From assembly GCA_004369085.1 (NCBI GenBank), contig ML210146.1, forward strand, positions 186,001 to 250,000: 64,000 nt of DNA, given 5' to 3'. The position numbers and the translations under genes are program-made. Below the pieces are notes generated by a model. That model did no database searches, was not told the DNA's origin, and saw only the letters and a program-made list of their open reading frames with translations. How positions within the stretch are numbered: position 1 is the stretch's first letter; every line of letters begins with the position of its first letter. Shown in pieces: positions 11,386 to 23,294 of this stretch. This DNA is from Coprinopsis marcescibilis (Eukaryota > Basidiomycota > Agaricomycetes > Agaricales > Psathyrellaceae).

Positions 11386-12251
11386 ATGTCCAGCACCAAG
11401 CTTTTGACATTAAATTCATTGTATGAGTTGATCAATTTGGATGGGCTGTATACCGTTGGATATGGCTGGCTTTTCGGAATGTGTGCGTGGTGCCCGTAAA
11501 CCTAGTGAGAGCAACAATACTCAAGTCCGCGTTACATTCTAGCCCTTTGGATTACATTCTTCGGAGGTTTGTGTCAAGTTATTCATATCTATGTTGAAGG
11601 AGGTGGTTTGGCTCATTGTCTCTCTTAGGAATCATCGCGTTCCGCGCACTCCGTAAGCACACCTTTGGCCGAATCGCAAGAGTCAACTGTAGTAATAAAC
11701 CAAACGCACAGCCCGCCACCAATTCGGAGCCCTGCAGCACAAGACTTTCCCTGTTTACTTTGTGCAGTCCATTGCCCTTTCCGCTGGTCTTATTGCTATC
11801 TGGGTATCCAAGCATCCTAATGTGTTGTCCAGCTTGCATCAACCGAGGTTGGCAGAGGTTGCGGTAGTATACTCGTTGGGAGTCGTGTTGATCTCACAGG
11901 CGCTCAATTTCATCGTCGTTGGCCCAATGACTAGCAAGTGAGTTGGGGATATAACTGCACCTCAAATTTGAGAGCCCGCTTAACAAAGTTCAAAGGATTA
12001 TGTTCAAACGCCAAAAACTCGAGAAGGAGGAGGGTGTGCAATACAACGATGCCAAGGTTTGGCGAATCATTGAACTACGATGCCCAACGTTGCTCATTTA
12101 TATTCCTTAGGCTTCCGCCGATATGAAAACTTTGAACAAGCAATTCGGGATGCTTCACGGAATCAGCAGCTTGCTCAATCTGGGGGCCGTAATTTCGTTG
12201 ATTATCCACGGCCTCTGGCTGGGAAGTGCCGGAGGCACCAGCACGTTGTAG
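11386..12251 (+). CDS. DUF4149 / TMEM205-like membrane protein
   Basis: Six exons, starting at ATG 11386, including one of only 24 bases (11541-11564, roughly) between two introns. The joined protein is short, with about four hydrophobic helices: one near GYGWLFGMSLWITFFGGI, one near VYFVQSIALSAGLIAIWV, one near VAVVYSLGVVLISQALNFIV, and a last one near LLNLGAVISLIIHGLWLG. A charged loop (FKRQKLEKEEGVQYNDAK) lies before the last helix. The FRALPRHQFG stretch after helix 1 is characteristic of the family shared with human TMEM205. Function in fungi is not settled; I infer only an integral membrane protein, perhaps of the endomembrane system. Tail-to-tail with the U2A' gene. Confidence 0.8.
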
Positions 12252-12391
12252 CTAGATGTAGGGTAGGAAAGCGCTTCGTCTCTGCTGGCTTGTCATAGTG
12301 TATCATAGTTTATGGCTTTGAATATATCTCAAAGCGTCTGTACAATGTTATTGCAGTGTTGTATCTCTCGGAAAGGAGTCCATACAAAATG

Positions 12392-13293
12392 TTATGCCCC
12401 AACGGAATCAAGATCGGGGACATATCCTTCTCTCAAGCTTCTCTCCAGCCTCCTCACTTCTTCCATCGAGGTCGCCTTTGCGATTGCCGCCCTGACTTTC
12501 TCCTGGTCTTCTTTTGACATGAGGCGACCGGCCTTGGCGGATACCGGTGCAGCCTTGGGTTCGTCCATTGTCAAGCTGAGCTTGCCAGTGTTGGCGCTAA
12601 TGGTTGTCGAGATCGTGGTAGCGAGCGCAGTAGGTAATTTATCAGCTGTGAGGAACAGTGACTTGGCTGTTGCTCGTTCCTACCATGGGCCAAGGTTTAG
12701 GATATCGTAGGAAAAGGAGTGTCGACAGACGCACCTTGTCACGAATCTTTTGAAAATCAAGGACACGCAAGCTAGGGATTCTGAAAGCCAGCCATTCACG
12801 GTACCATTTTTTCTCTTGAACAGGGTTGCCGATCAAGGAGAGAAAGGTGAGGTGCTTGAGCTCTTTCAGTGGCTCGAGATCCCCCAGTTCACAAAAGTTG
12901 TTGTTCGTGAGCACGAGCTGCGTAAGATTGGGAACTGAGACATGAATGGATGGTGATATGGTTTGTATCCGGTTGTTCGCAAGTAGAAGGGTTCGTAGGC
13001 GTCTGAGAAGAGGCAGATTGCCCAAAGTAATGATTGCATTGTCTGTGAAGTCTATTGCATCTTGTTGGTCCTGTATGTCCGTTGTTAAAATGGTCGGTAT
13101 GCGATGCTTTGGAATAGTCGTACCCTAGTAACACCAAGGTTTTCGATAGCAGGGATTTTAAAGCCTGTCAGTTGGATGTGTTAGCGAATAAGACATACAG
13201 AACGTACTACTGACCTCGAAGATCGAGCTGCCTCTCCTTTACTGCGTTGATATGGGATTGCGCCTGTGCCAAAAGCTCTGGAGTGAGCTTCAT
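12392..13293 (-). CDS. LEA1: U2 snRNP component A' (U2A', yeast Lea1)
   Basis: Exons (minus) 13293-13215, 13164-13124, 13070-12735 and 12679-12392 give 744 bases and 247 residues. U2A' binds U2B'' and the U2 snRNA stem-loop IV within the spliceosome. The N terminus (MKLTPELLAQAQSHINAVKE) and the leucine-rich repeats that follow (IENLGV, TLGNLPLLRRLRTLLLANNRI, LTQLVLTNNNFCELGDLEPL, LTFLSLIGNPVQEKKWYREW) with the LRR cap IPSLRVLDFQKIRDKERATA are all typical. The C-terminal part is a Lys/Glu/Arg-rich helix, as in other fungi. Starts 172 bases from SAC1 on the other strand, so the two share a promoter region. Confidence 0.96.
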
Positions 13294-13465
13294 TATTGTC
13301 TAGAGGCTGAGGTCGCCGTGGCTGTCAATGAGCTTGAACAAACCTTGAATTGGTTGGTCACAAGTTCAGACTCAGATCAACGCGTCTTTCTTCCGCCCAT
13401 TCTGTGTCGCCGCTGCCAGCCTTGCTGCCCACACACCTTTACTCTCTCCATCATCTCTGCCCGCC
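13294..13465. promoter_or_regulatory. short bidirectional promoter between LEA1 and SAC1
   Basis: Only 172 bases separate the two divergent start codons. The plus strand close to the SAC1 start is pyrimidine-rich (CT-rich at 13430-13460), as is common upstream of fungal starts. No TATA box stands out. Confidence 0.45.
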
Positions 13466-16105
13466 ATGATTCCCTTGTACCAGCGCTTCAATCTGTAAGA
13501 CTACACTTGAATGAACTCGCGCTGTAAGAAGCTGAACATGCGGCTCATAGCTATCCTGACCATGACACGTACACTTTTGTGCCCGAAGGCACAGACGCAC
13601 GGAACCTGACCGTTCACCGTTCCTCTGGAGATATAACACTTAATGGTGAATACATATATGCAAATGCTAGACCATTCTTTCAACGATCAACAGAGGCAGC
13701 TCCACCGGCGTCGGCACGCCGTTCTAGCAAAGTAATTTATGGGATTGTCGGCATTATTTCTCTTACACTATGTAAGCTGCAGTCTGCCGCCTCGGATTCA
13801 AGTTATCCTCGACTCAACCTTCGAAAGCGGACTATCTTATTGTTATCACTGGCCGGGAACTTCTTTCAAGACTAATGGGCCATGACATCTACCTCGCAAC
13901 CAACTTCGAAATCCTTCCTTTGAATCCAAACATCAACGTAGACCATCCACCTCACATTGTGGAAACTAATTTCTTGGGCCTTATCCGGGCTCACTTCTCC
14001 GGAGGCAACTTTATGTTCTCATATACCTGGGATCTTACCACTCGCCTTCAAGTCCAAAATATCAGAGCCGCCGAGTCCGAGGGTAAGGCGCTTTGGGAGC
14101 TGGTGAGTGCCACTTGAAAGCAGTTCAGTGATAATGCTGAATGTCTTTCAGGCGGACACCCGGTTCTTCTGGAATAGGTGCGTTTGTATTGCACGTTCAA
14201 GATCTTTCATCCAATTTACATTGGGCTAGATTCATTCAGACCTCGCTGATTGATTCAGCATTGACATCCTCTGCGCCAGAAGCAGTAAGTCTCAAGCGTG
14301 TTCGTGGGTAAACTCTCGCCTAACTTCTTATCTAGTGGGCGCCATACATCTTGCCTATAGTCTACGGAAGTGAGTCCTCACCTATTCGCGCGAAGACTGC
14401 CCCTTAGCAATTTGCACAGCCTTTGATTTGCGACCTGTTTTCCTTCATGGACGGCACATGCAAATATGCCTTATCAGTCGTCGTTCTCGTTTCCGTGCGG
14501 GTACTCGTTACTTCAGACGTGGAATCGACAATGAAGGCAACGTTGCAAACTACAACGAGACTGAACAACTCCTCCTGGTTGAAGGGACAACCGCATCGGG
14601 TCCGGAGTCAAAGTATTCTGCCAAGTACAGCTTCACTCAGATCAGAGGAAGCGTACCAATGTTTTGGTCTGAAATCAACACCCTAAAGTACAAACCAGAC
14701 CTTCAGATCATGGAACTGCCTCAAACGGTCAGTGTTCAGCTGAGTCTACGAAGAGTACTAGTTGACAATTTCATAGGGAGATGCACTCCGCCGCCACCTT
14801 TCTGCCCAGGTCAAAACCTATGGTACCGTAAGGATGGTGAACCTCATTAACCAAAAGGGCCACGAAAAGCCGGTGAAGGATGCTTATGAGCGCTTCATAT
14901 CCGAGGTAAGTCGCAGTACTCTTCCACACCTATTTTTCGTTCTAATACCCTATAGCTCGATATGCCAGAAGTGCAGTACGAATACTTTGATTTCCACGCC
15001 GAATGTCGCAAGATGCGCTGGGACAGAATTAGCCTTTTACTCGACAGAATAAAAGACGACCTCGAGAAGCAAGGGTGCGCTCAGTTTACGGATCATTTGT
15101 GTACTCGCTATTGACATCATATTCATGCAGATACTTCGCCTGCAGAGACAACGATAGTGTCGTGCAGGAGCAGTCTGGCGTTGTTCGAACCAACTGCATG
15201 GACAACTTGGATCGGACGAACGTCGTGCAGGCCACCATCGCCAAATGGACCTTGAACAAACAGCTGACAGAATTGGGTATTTTGGAACCAGGCGCTAGCG
15301 TCGATAACTACGAGGCATTCAGTAAAGATTTTAGAGAGAGTAAGAGTGTGTATTATCGTTTGTGTTCTCAACAACTGACACATTGATCCAGTGTGGGCTG
15401 ACCATGCGGACGCAATTTCTGCTGCCTACGGTGGTTCAGGAGCACTTAAATCTGATTTCACAAGAACGAACAAACGAACACGCAAGGGCGCCCTGGAAGA
15501 TGGCGTCAAATCCGTTACAAGATATTTGAAGAACAATTTCTTCGATGGAACGAAGCAGGATGGTTTCGACCTGGTCACAGGTGCTTGGGTGCCGAGGAAG
15601 AACCCAGCCGCTTCTATGGCTTTAGTACTGGACCATAGACCTCTTATCATCCGATCAGTATGTGTATATCCACTGATTCAGGAGGCATCCAACTGATCGA
15701 GGTTTAGATGCCCGCTATTGCTTCATTCTCGTTCTTCATGATCCTTGCCGGTCTTACACTTCCTCGATCCTCAGGTGAGAACCCTGTTGCTGCTAGTTGA
15801 CAATTGGATGCTCACCTTGTGCTATAGACTACTCTCTGTTTTACTACTTCCTTCTCTGGGTTGCAATCTTTGCCGTCTCGATGGTCTTCATCGTGATCCA
15901 CGGCATTGAATATGTTGCTTGGCCACGTCTGAACCCCCTGACGGACATCATCTACTATTCTGGGCCAGGATTCCGCTCTGCTCACAACGGGAAGGGATGG
16001 GCAGGCGCTTCGCAGCTCAAAGCACGCAAACCCAAGTGGGTCAGCAATGGAAAGGTCCTCGTTGACGAGGTGGAAATGGGTTCCCTGAAGAAACGGTTGG
16101 ATTGA
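13466..16105 (+). CDS. SAC1: SAC1-type phosphoinositide phosphatase of the ER/Golgi
   Basis: About thirteen exons. The first, 13466-13494, joins after a 56-base intron to a second exon to give MIPLYQRFNLYPDHDTYTF, the usual N terminus. Sac1 dephosphorylates PI4P and other monophosphoinositides at the ER and Golgi. The catalytic Cys-x5-Arg-Thr loop is intact (RTNCMDNLDRTN, near 15190). Other SAC-domain blocks seen are ETNFLGLIRAHFSGGNFMFSY, RAGTRYFRRGIDNEGN, VPMFWSEIN and DFHAECRKMRWDRI. Two C-terminal membrane helices (FSFFMILAGLTLP and LLWVAIFAVSMVFIVIHGIE) form the ER hairpin, followed by a short Lys-rich tail. Length and order are normal for the family. All introns are 45-65 bases with canonical ends. 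Confidence 0.95.
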
Positions 16106-16411
16106 GGAACCTCGGGTACTACACGCGTCATTTTGTATTTAGGAGTTTATGAAAACTGGCGTTTCTCTGTTTCTGTTTCCATACTTACCTCGAATCGCGT
16201 GGATTATATTCACGTTTTGCCTTGTACAATTACAATGCTGTTGCCAGGCCTTGCCCGCACGCGATCCTTGTTGCAACTTCCACGGGGTTTATTAGACTGA
16301 CAAATTCGCGGAGTTATAACCTTACCCACACAATTTTCTTGAACTTATCTGCTTTCCTGGTAGACTAACATCATCACCAACAAATTCTATCCCCCCTTCA
16401 ACCAAAACACA
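16106..16411. other. intergenic between SAC1 and the NAP gene
   Basis: About 305 bases. The last 80 bases before the ATG are C/A-rich (CCCCCCTTCAACCAAAACACA), a common fungal 5' leader pattern. No reading frame is supported. Confidence 0.5.
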
Positions 16412-17434
16412 ATGACACAGGGAATCAAGCGAGCCTCTCCTGGCGCCGAAGACGAGAAACCCCTGAGCGTAGAACTCTCATGTGAACAGGCAAAGGATTT
16501 GCGTAGCGTTCAGCGCGAACAGGCTAAGCTCAATCTCTACCTCGGTAACGTCTCGCCTAGACCCAAGCCATGCGTTTTGTGCTCATTATGCCACCCTTTG
16601 TAGAACGCGAAGCCCAGAACAAACTCTACCCGGCATATGTGACGCGCCGACCGATCTTGAAGTCCATCAACAACTTCTGGCCTGTTGCACTATTGAAAAA
16701 CCATGTGGTGGCTTTCCATGCCCAACACAACGCAGATAAGACTGCTTTGAACTACCTTGAAGACCTCTGGGTGACCAGGGATCCTAATGACTTCCGCTGC
16801 TTCACCCTTGAATTCGTACGAAGGCTTGCCATATAACTACCCGGTTTACGCTGACTTCCGTGGGTGGCCAGTATTTCAAGGACAACAAGTTCTTCGAGGA
16901 TAAGGTCCTCAAAAAGGAATACAAGCTTATTCCCCAACCCAATACCGCCAATGAAAAGCCAGACGAGAATGGCATTACCGATTCCATGCTGGAGTTCAGC
17001 TGGGAAACGCATGTAGAGGTATCGGTAGGTGCTGATGACCTTTTTGTTGAATGAAGGACATCTGGACTGACTGCCTTGCAGGGACAACCGATCAAGTGGA
17101 AGAGCGAGGAAACGAATTTGACCAAATCTTATCCTCGGGAAGCTGGAGATGATGACGATGAACTCCCCATTGACACCGGCAGCTTCTTCAACTTCTTTGA
17201 GTACAAGGATGATCCATCTGATGTGAGTCTCCTCTTTCACGAACTTTCGTTTGGATCGTTGCCGACGTGACCCCCCTCTAGATTGGCCCAGTCATTGCCT
17301 CGGAAGTATTCCCCGACGCCATTGATTATTTCCTAAATGACGACGAGGACGACTCTGAGGACGAAGATGACGACTCCGATGATGCAGAGGAGATTGACTT
17401 GGAAAAACCCAGGACCAAGAAACAAAAAGTCTAA
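16412..17434 (+). CDS. nucleosome assembly protein, SET/TAF-I/Vps75 type
   Basis: Five exons joined by introns at about 16545-16603, 16813-16870, 17023-17082 and 17223-17280. NAP-family proteins are acidic histone chaperones for H3-H4 and H2A-H2B. The N-terminal helix (SVQREQAKLNLYLEREAQNK) is the dimerisation coiled coil; it is followed by RRPILKSINNFWPVAL, YLEDLWVTRD, and the acidic earmuff region with the conserved FFNFFEYKDD motif. The end is a strongly acidic tail (DDDEDDSEDEDDDSDDAEE) followed by a Lys-rich nuclear-localisation-like tip (RTKKQKV). Compactness and the NFW and FFEY motifs favour the SET/Vps75 group over Nap1. Nuclear function inferred from family. Confidence 0.9.
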
Positions 17435-17672
17435 CTTGACATGCTGCCCGTGATTCTTGCTTACGATGTTGATACTTCTGTCATACTCACTCTGTTGTAC
17501 CAAGGTGTACGGTGTATAATTATAACTATTACTGGACGACGCTACGAACCTCGCAGCGGAGCGTTGAAATAGGAATTCTATTCTTAGTGCACCACGCTTA
17601 TTACCACGGTGTTTTGCCTCAAAATCGCGAAGTTGGCTGAGAATACCTTACATTTTCTCCTTTCTTCTACCC

Positions 17673-19389
17673 ATGTGGCCTCTCCTCATATCCACTGTCG
17701 TCCTTGTCGGACCCGTCCTCGTTACTGCGCACGGCGGGGGACCTATCTGGGAGGCACGTCGGGAACCCCACTACCAGGTGCGGCAACAAATGGATTCAGC
17801 CCTAGCACCGGTGGCGGACGAAGCTGCCGTCTCAGCCACTGTCCCGGTTGTTCTTCCGGATAGCTCGTCTTTGGTTGCCAACTCTGGCGCAGCTCCCTCG
17901 CTCTCCGTTTCGGGTGCTGCACCACTGGCTCAACAGACGACATACTCGTTCACTCTCCAATCAGTAAATCCTACTGCCATTTCACTCTCTGTGATCGTAG
18001 CAAGCCAGTCCAGCTTTCCTACCCGACCCTTGGACTCCACCGCTACGGCGGGGGCTCATCCATCATTCATTTCTGGCGCGCCTAACCTTCCAGACGGTGC
18101 GCGACTACTTTCCAACCGTTCCATACTGTCCTCTCAGTGTCACCGCAGCATCCCTACTTAAACCTTCAGATTATCCGCCGATGGATGTTCCCCCTCCAAC
18201 CGATTCCACAATCGTCCAGCAATGGAAGCACGACGTAGCTAACTCTGGAATTACCATACCCGACCTCCAGCCCACTCTGCCAGGTCCGTACTCGAATTGA
18301 ATTCTTCCAGTCAGGTTTAAACTTTCGTCTTTAGGCGGTTGTGCTGCCAACCCTACCATTGCGAATGATGTATCCCGTTGCTGGTGGACGTGCACGGGGT
18401 GTACTCGAGATGCCGATATCACGGACTGCCCGAATCCTATGCAATGGGGTCTGACTTATGACGACGGGCCCGGTTACTACACCTCGGATCTGTTGCACTA
18501 CCTCGACGAGAAGAACCTCAAGTCGACATTCTTTGTGGTAGGATCGCGGGCGATTCAGTTCCCTCGCATCCTCCAAACGCAGTACATGGGGCAGCACCAA
18601 ATCGCCGTTCATACTTGGAGTCATACGCCTCTGACCACCCAGACGAATGATCAAATCATCGCCGAGCTGGGCTGGGCCAAAAAGATTATTAAAGATGCCC
18701 TCGGAGTAACGCCCAACATGATGAGGCCTCCGTTTGGTGATATCGAGTGGGTGCCTGATTTGATTGTGTACTAATAAGCAGGCGCAACTGACAGCGCCAT
18801 TTTTTCAGCGATCGCGTACGCGCAATCTCCATTGCCATGGGTCTGGTCCCTGTCATCTGGACGCGCACAAGTCCCGTCTCTACATTTGATACTGATGGTA
18901 AGTTCATTTGTTTACAAGCAAGATGTTGCGTCGGCGGCTGATCGGATGCACCCAGACTTTAACATTCACAATGGCGTGACTCCTGTCTCAAAGGTCCTGC
19001 AGAATTGGCAAAATATTCTCTCGAGTGCCTCGACTCTGAAAACCGGGTTCATCGTTCTTGAGCATGATTTGTTCCAGGAATCCGTGGAAGTGGCAACTGG
19101 GTATATTCTTCCCGACGCATTAGCGCATAACCCTCCTTTCAACATCCAACCAGTCGTGAAATGCTTGGGTCGTTCTATGTCAGATGCATATGTCGAAACG
19201 AACAACAACAAGACCAACCCTCCTGCCGCAAACGGAGGGGGCGGCAATGCTCAGAACACCGATGGTAGTGATAGATCAAACGCTGAGAAGCAGTACGCAC
19301 TGGTTTTGACGCATCCTGGGACAATAACGGCGGCGTTTGTTGGTTTATCTGGATTCGCAGTCGGGTTGTTCGCCATTCTTCGATTTTAG
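17673..19389 (+). CDS. chitin deacetylase (polysaccharide deacetylase, CE4), membrane or GPI-anchored
   Basis: CE4 enzymes remove acetyl groups from chitin of the cell wall to give chitosan. The gene starts with a signal peptide (MWPLLISTVVLVGPVLVTAHG), followed by a Ser/Thr-rich linker, then a Cys-containing region (CWWTCTGCTRDADITDC) found in the Agaricomycete enzymes. The deacetylase motifs are complete: TYDDGP (catalytic and metal-binding Asp pair), HTWSHTPL (zinc-binding His pair) and RPPFGDID (Arg-Pro-Pro motif). The late segment TGFIVLEHDL is the last conserved motif. The protein ends in a Gly/Asn-rich stretch followed by a hydrophobic tail (TITAAFVGLSGFAVGLFAIL), suggesting GPI attachment to the plasma membrane or wall. 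The intron at 18097-18148 was placed by phase and by the conserved YPPMDVPPPTDS block. Confidence 0.92.
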
Positions 19390-19911
19390 TATGTTTATGT
19401 GTGCCTGGACCTGCTCTCTCTCTGAATTTCAACCGATACCATCTTCCACATCTCAAGTGTTCCATTGCACAGGCTGATTTCTTTTTCGATCGATTACGCT
19501 CTCAGATCTCAGATCTTTAGTACATGTCAACTGCACTGCACAGTCAATTTATAATGCATTAATTGCTGAGAGGGCCGCTATTATAGTAACAATAGTAAGG
19601 TAATCCCAGCTGTCTACATTGGCAGTACCAAATTCTATCGTATGGACGTCGCATATACATTGCCTACTACCCACCAAAAAGCCCGCATAGTTAAACACAG
19701 AGAAGTACAACAAGGAAAGTAGCAATAGTATCAAAGGGAAAGACACGAGGGGATGGTATATAACCCATGATTATGAACGGAAAGAGAAAAAAGAGTAAAC
19801 GTCTATATATCTAATGGTTATCGCGGTTGACCTTGTCAGTCGCCAGCAGAGCAAGAATAAAGGGCGTTCCAAAAATACGGCATAACAGGAGAGGAACCCA
19901 AAGGCAGTATA
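19390..19911. other. intergenic between convergent genes
   Basis: About 520 bases holding the 3' regions of chitin deacetylase (plus) and the SR kinase (minus). A short minus-strand frame at 19549-19746 is hydrophobic but has no support. The region is A+T-richer than the genes. Confidence 0.5.
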
Positions 19912-22901
19912 TTACCATTCTGGCACTTCCTCTTCGTCAGAGATATTAAGCCATTCGTGATTTACGAGATCGCGGGCGTGAGCACGTTGCCGCATGTCGG
20001 TCGTGAGCATCGGTAACAAGAACGAGCAAAGAGACTTTGAGTCTTCGTCGGTATAAAGGTATTTCTCCGTCATTACGCGATGCAATGGCCAAGGCTTCAG
20101 CGTTCGGATATATCGTAATGCACCTGTTGATACAGTCAGGTTCTGGATTCAAGTTCAAAAATGAGATGCGACGTACCAGTGTGATCGAACAATTCTCGAC
20201 TGTATTTGCCGCCCATCTTCACCTCTAATGAGAAATCACCGAGAAGCTCAATTATTTGAGCCATATGGTCATCATCTTTCGTAAACAGCTCTCCTTGACC
20301 TTGAGGATCGAAAAGGTATTCTGCAGTGAGCAGCTCAAACACCACACAAGCGACGCTCCAGATATCCGCTCTCGTATCCCAATCCTTGCGTCCAACAATT
20401 GCTTCTGGGGAACGGTACTGGCGAGTTTGAATATCTTCCGTGAAATGCTTCTTAGAGGGTGTAGCGTTACCCAGGTCAGCAATCTTGATAGATATAGGCG
20501 GATGTGTCGGGTCGAGATCGGGTGTGTTGATAGATGGGGTGGAGTCAGAGGAGAAAAGGCCAAACGCTGGGCCATCAATGGGTGTGGGGGGAGGGCACGA
20601 TGGGCTCAACGCTGTAGCTGCATTGTGCATGGTCGGAGGAGTCGCATCGTATGCGGATGTGTTATCGGTAACAAAGCTACACAGTGCCGGAGTTGAAGCA
20701 CCTGAAGACGAAGATGGGCATCGGTGCATGTGTGCTGAAAGTTGTGATATATGCTGTGGAGGCGAAGGGCGTGAAAGACTGATGCGTTGAGGGGGAGATG
20801 AAGCGGTGGATGTGATGCGTGTTGGGGCGGTCTGGGTCAAGAGAGATACATGCTGCTGGGGAACAGAGGATTCCGCGATTTGGGAGCTGATGCTGGGCGG
20901 TTGAGCGTTATCCACACCAGAAGACAAACTATTGGAAAGGATATTCGATGTGTCAGTGATTAGTTTGCTGACCCCGTTTATAATGGACATTGTCTTGTTT
21001 TTCCGTGAACCGGCCAAAGGCGTTCCGATTGGAGAAGGCTGAGTAGCCGTAGCTGTGCTGGAAGAACTTTCCGACAATGACTGAGTGAGTGATATACTGT
21101 TGCTTGATACATCGGTATTGCTCGAGGCAACATAATTGGCTTCCGTTCCACCCGCACCCACAGCGACAATGGTGTTGACCACCAAAGCTGGCGCCGGAGA
21201 TGCGACCCCGGGGTCTTGCCAAGGCGCATTAACCATAGGGCCGGACTGCGATTGGGAATGTGCATGTCGGTTATTTGATCTAGGTTTGCTGGACTTGAGG
21301 GGGCTGGTCTTCGACTTGTACGAGGAGGACAAGGATGACGAAACTTTGTCCACCCAAGAACTGGGGGCTCCGCCTTTGGAGGCACTGGAGGACGACGAGT
21401 TCGCCCCATCCCTGGGGCCTTTGGACCGTTGGATCTGGATCGGTACGGTACTCCGAGTGGCGTCAACAAGGTCATCCAGGCCTTTCTTCGACTTGAGCTC
21501 CATATACAACGCAGGATTAATGAAGCCAGCTGCGGCGCTGGTCATAGATTGTGATAACGATGTGGGAGGTGTGCTTGTGATGCTTCCCGAACCAGCAGGG
21601 GTGGAGATAATAGCTGATGATATCGATGACGAAGAGGAGGATGCTGAAAGCGGATTGGAGCTTTGGATAGGTCGTGGGGGGATATTCTGTTGAGGTGGGT
21701 TCTTGGGGTATGTAACCTGGAAGGATGCCGAAAGATTACTGGGGACTTTAGGAACACTGGAGCCTGTTGGAGGGCCGCTGATGAAGCTTGTATTGGGGGG
21801 GAGACCGCTTGCGGAACCCTTCAAAATGTTCATCTGCGCCACGTAGCTATTGCTCTTGCTTGTATTACCGCTACCACTGCCGCGGTTCCGACTCATGGTC
21901 AGGTTAGAATTTCCGCCATTGCTGCTCCTCCCAAGACTCCGTCCGGGACTGGATAAGGGCTGAGAATCAAAAATTTGGACCTGGCGCCTCGCCCGTTGCT
22001 GATTGTAAGGAATCGATACGCCTGCACGAGATTTGGTGGGCAGTGGGACCCCGACGCGGCGGGATGTTGGGGTTGGGGATTGCGAGAGCTCTTGGTGGAT
22101 ATGAGCCTCAATATCTGCAATAGAAATTACTGGACGGAAATCAACATTCATCCTTTCTTAGACCAAGAGGGTGGGTCTACCAGAAAGAACTCACATATGT
22201 TCTCGGGCTTAATATCCGTGTGAACGAGGTCGCATTCGTCGTGGAGGTATTGCAAACCGCTAAGGACCTGCTTTGCAATCACCTTTACCAAAGGTTTTGG
22301 AACACCCTTCTTTTTGTTCCTCTCGATTAATGCCAACAGATTTTCACCCAAGGGTTCGAAAACGATGCAGATGTGCGATGATTCAGGGCCTTGGTGGGAG
22401 AAAGAATCAAGGAATGAGACGATATGGGCACGGCCAGGGTGATTCGGAGAAACCGAAGCAACCCGAGAAAGCAACTTGATCTCGTCCCTGGCAGTCTCGG
22501 CGTATCGTCCAGCAGACTTTACGACCTTGAGAGCAGAATGAACGCCAGTTCTGATATGACTGGATGAGGAGACTGAGATAGATAGGAGGTCAAAGCGCTA
22601 CTCACTGAGAATCATTGACCAACCAGACGGTGGAAAAGTGACCCCAACTATGGTGCCATAATTACGTAGAATGAGCACCGACACAAATGGCGAGAGGAAT
22701 ATAAACGCACCCCAGCTTGCGAACAACACGGTAGCGACCTTGCTTGAAGGAATCACCGACTTTCACCGGGAGATAACCACCTGCATTGTAATCGGCAGGG
22801 CTCTCTTCGTCCTTGCACGATGGCTCATCGACTGGAAGGATCTTTGGGCCAGCTGGCGTTACTACGTACTGATATTTGGCGCAGGCAGGCTTTGGCGCCA
22901 T
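19912..22901 (-). CDS. SKY1: SR-protein-specific kinase (SRPK; yeast Sky1, fission yeast Dsk1 type) with long spacer
   Basis: SRPKs phosphorylate Arg-Ser dipeptides in splicing and export factors. The split kinase domain is clear. The first lobe has DYNAGGYLPVKVGDSF, then WGHFSTVWLV, ALKVVKSAGRYAETARDEI and HTDIKPENILI. The second lobe starts after a spacer of roughly 440 residues with IKIADLGNA, then QTRQYRSPE, DIWSVACVVFEL and the C-terminal block ending SDEEEVPEW. The catalytic loop His-Thr-Asp-Ile-Lys and the Asp-Leu-Gly metal motif (DLG rather than DFG) are as in SRPKs. The spacer is very Ser-rich with Pro/Thr. The protein start is set at 22901 (MAPKPACAKYQYVV); an in-frame ATG at 23009 would add 36 residues. 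Introns near 22711-22646 and 22606-22560 are in phase. Confidence 0.95.
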
Positions 22902-23294
22902 CAACGAGGGACGGACGATGAGCTGAAGGCTTGGGAAGGCGACGAAGGCCAATGCCAATCGACCTCCAGTGGCATCCGTCGTATTCAACCGGCTGCCCGG
23001 GTCACGCATGTCACAGCTGCACAGCCTCCCACATAAGGCCGTCCGTGCCGACGGTCCGCCTTATCTCTCACCACCTTGTCTCTTCAGGACATCTGCCAGC
23101 CTCTGCCCAGTTCCGTATTCGAAACAACACTTCCAATACAATTGTGACCGTCAGACTTGTCTTTTATTTTATTGTCCAAGTGTTTCAGAAGAAGAGCTTT
23201 AAGTACATAGATGAATAGGCTGGCTTACGTAATCTGTATTGATCTTCATACCGCCAATTTACTCTGCTTGTTGTTCTCGACCGTCACAATATCC

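Noticed and set aside
13496..13530. Shorter candidate intron in SAC1, from GTAAGA to the first TAAG
   Set aside because: It puts the SAC1 N terminus out of frame; the later acceptor CATAG gives the family sequence.
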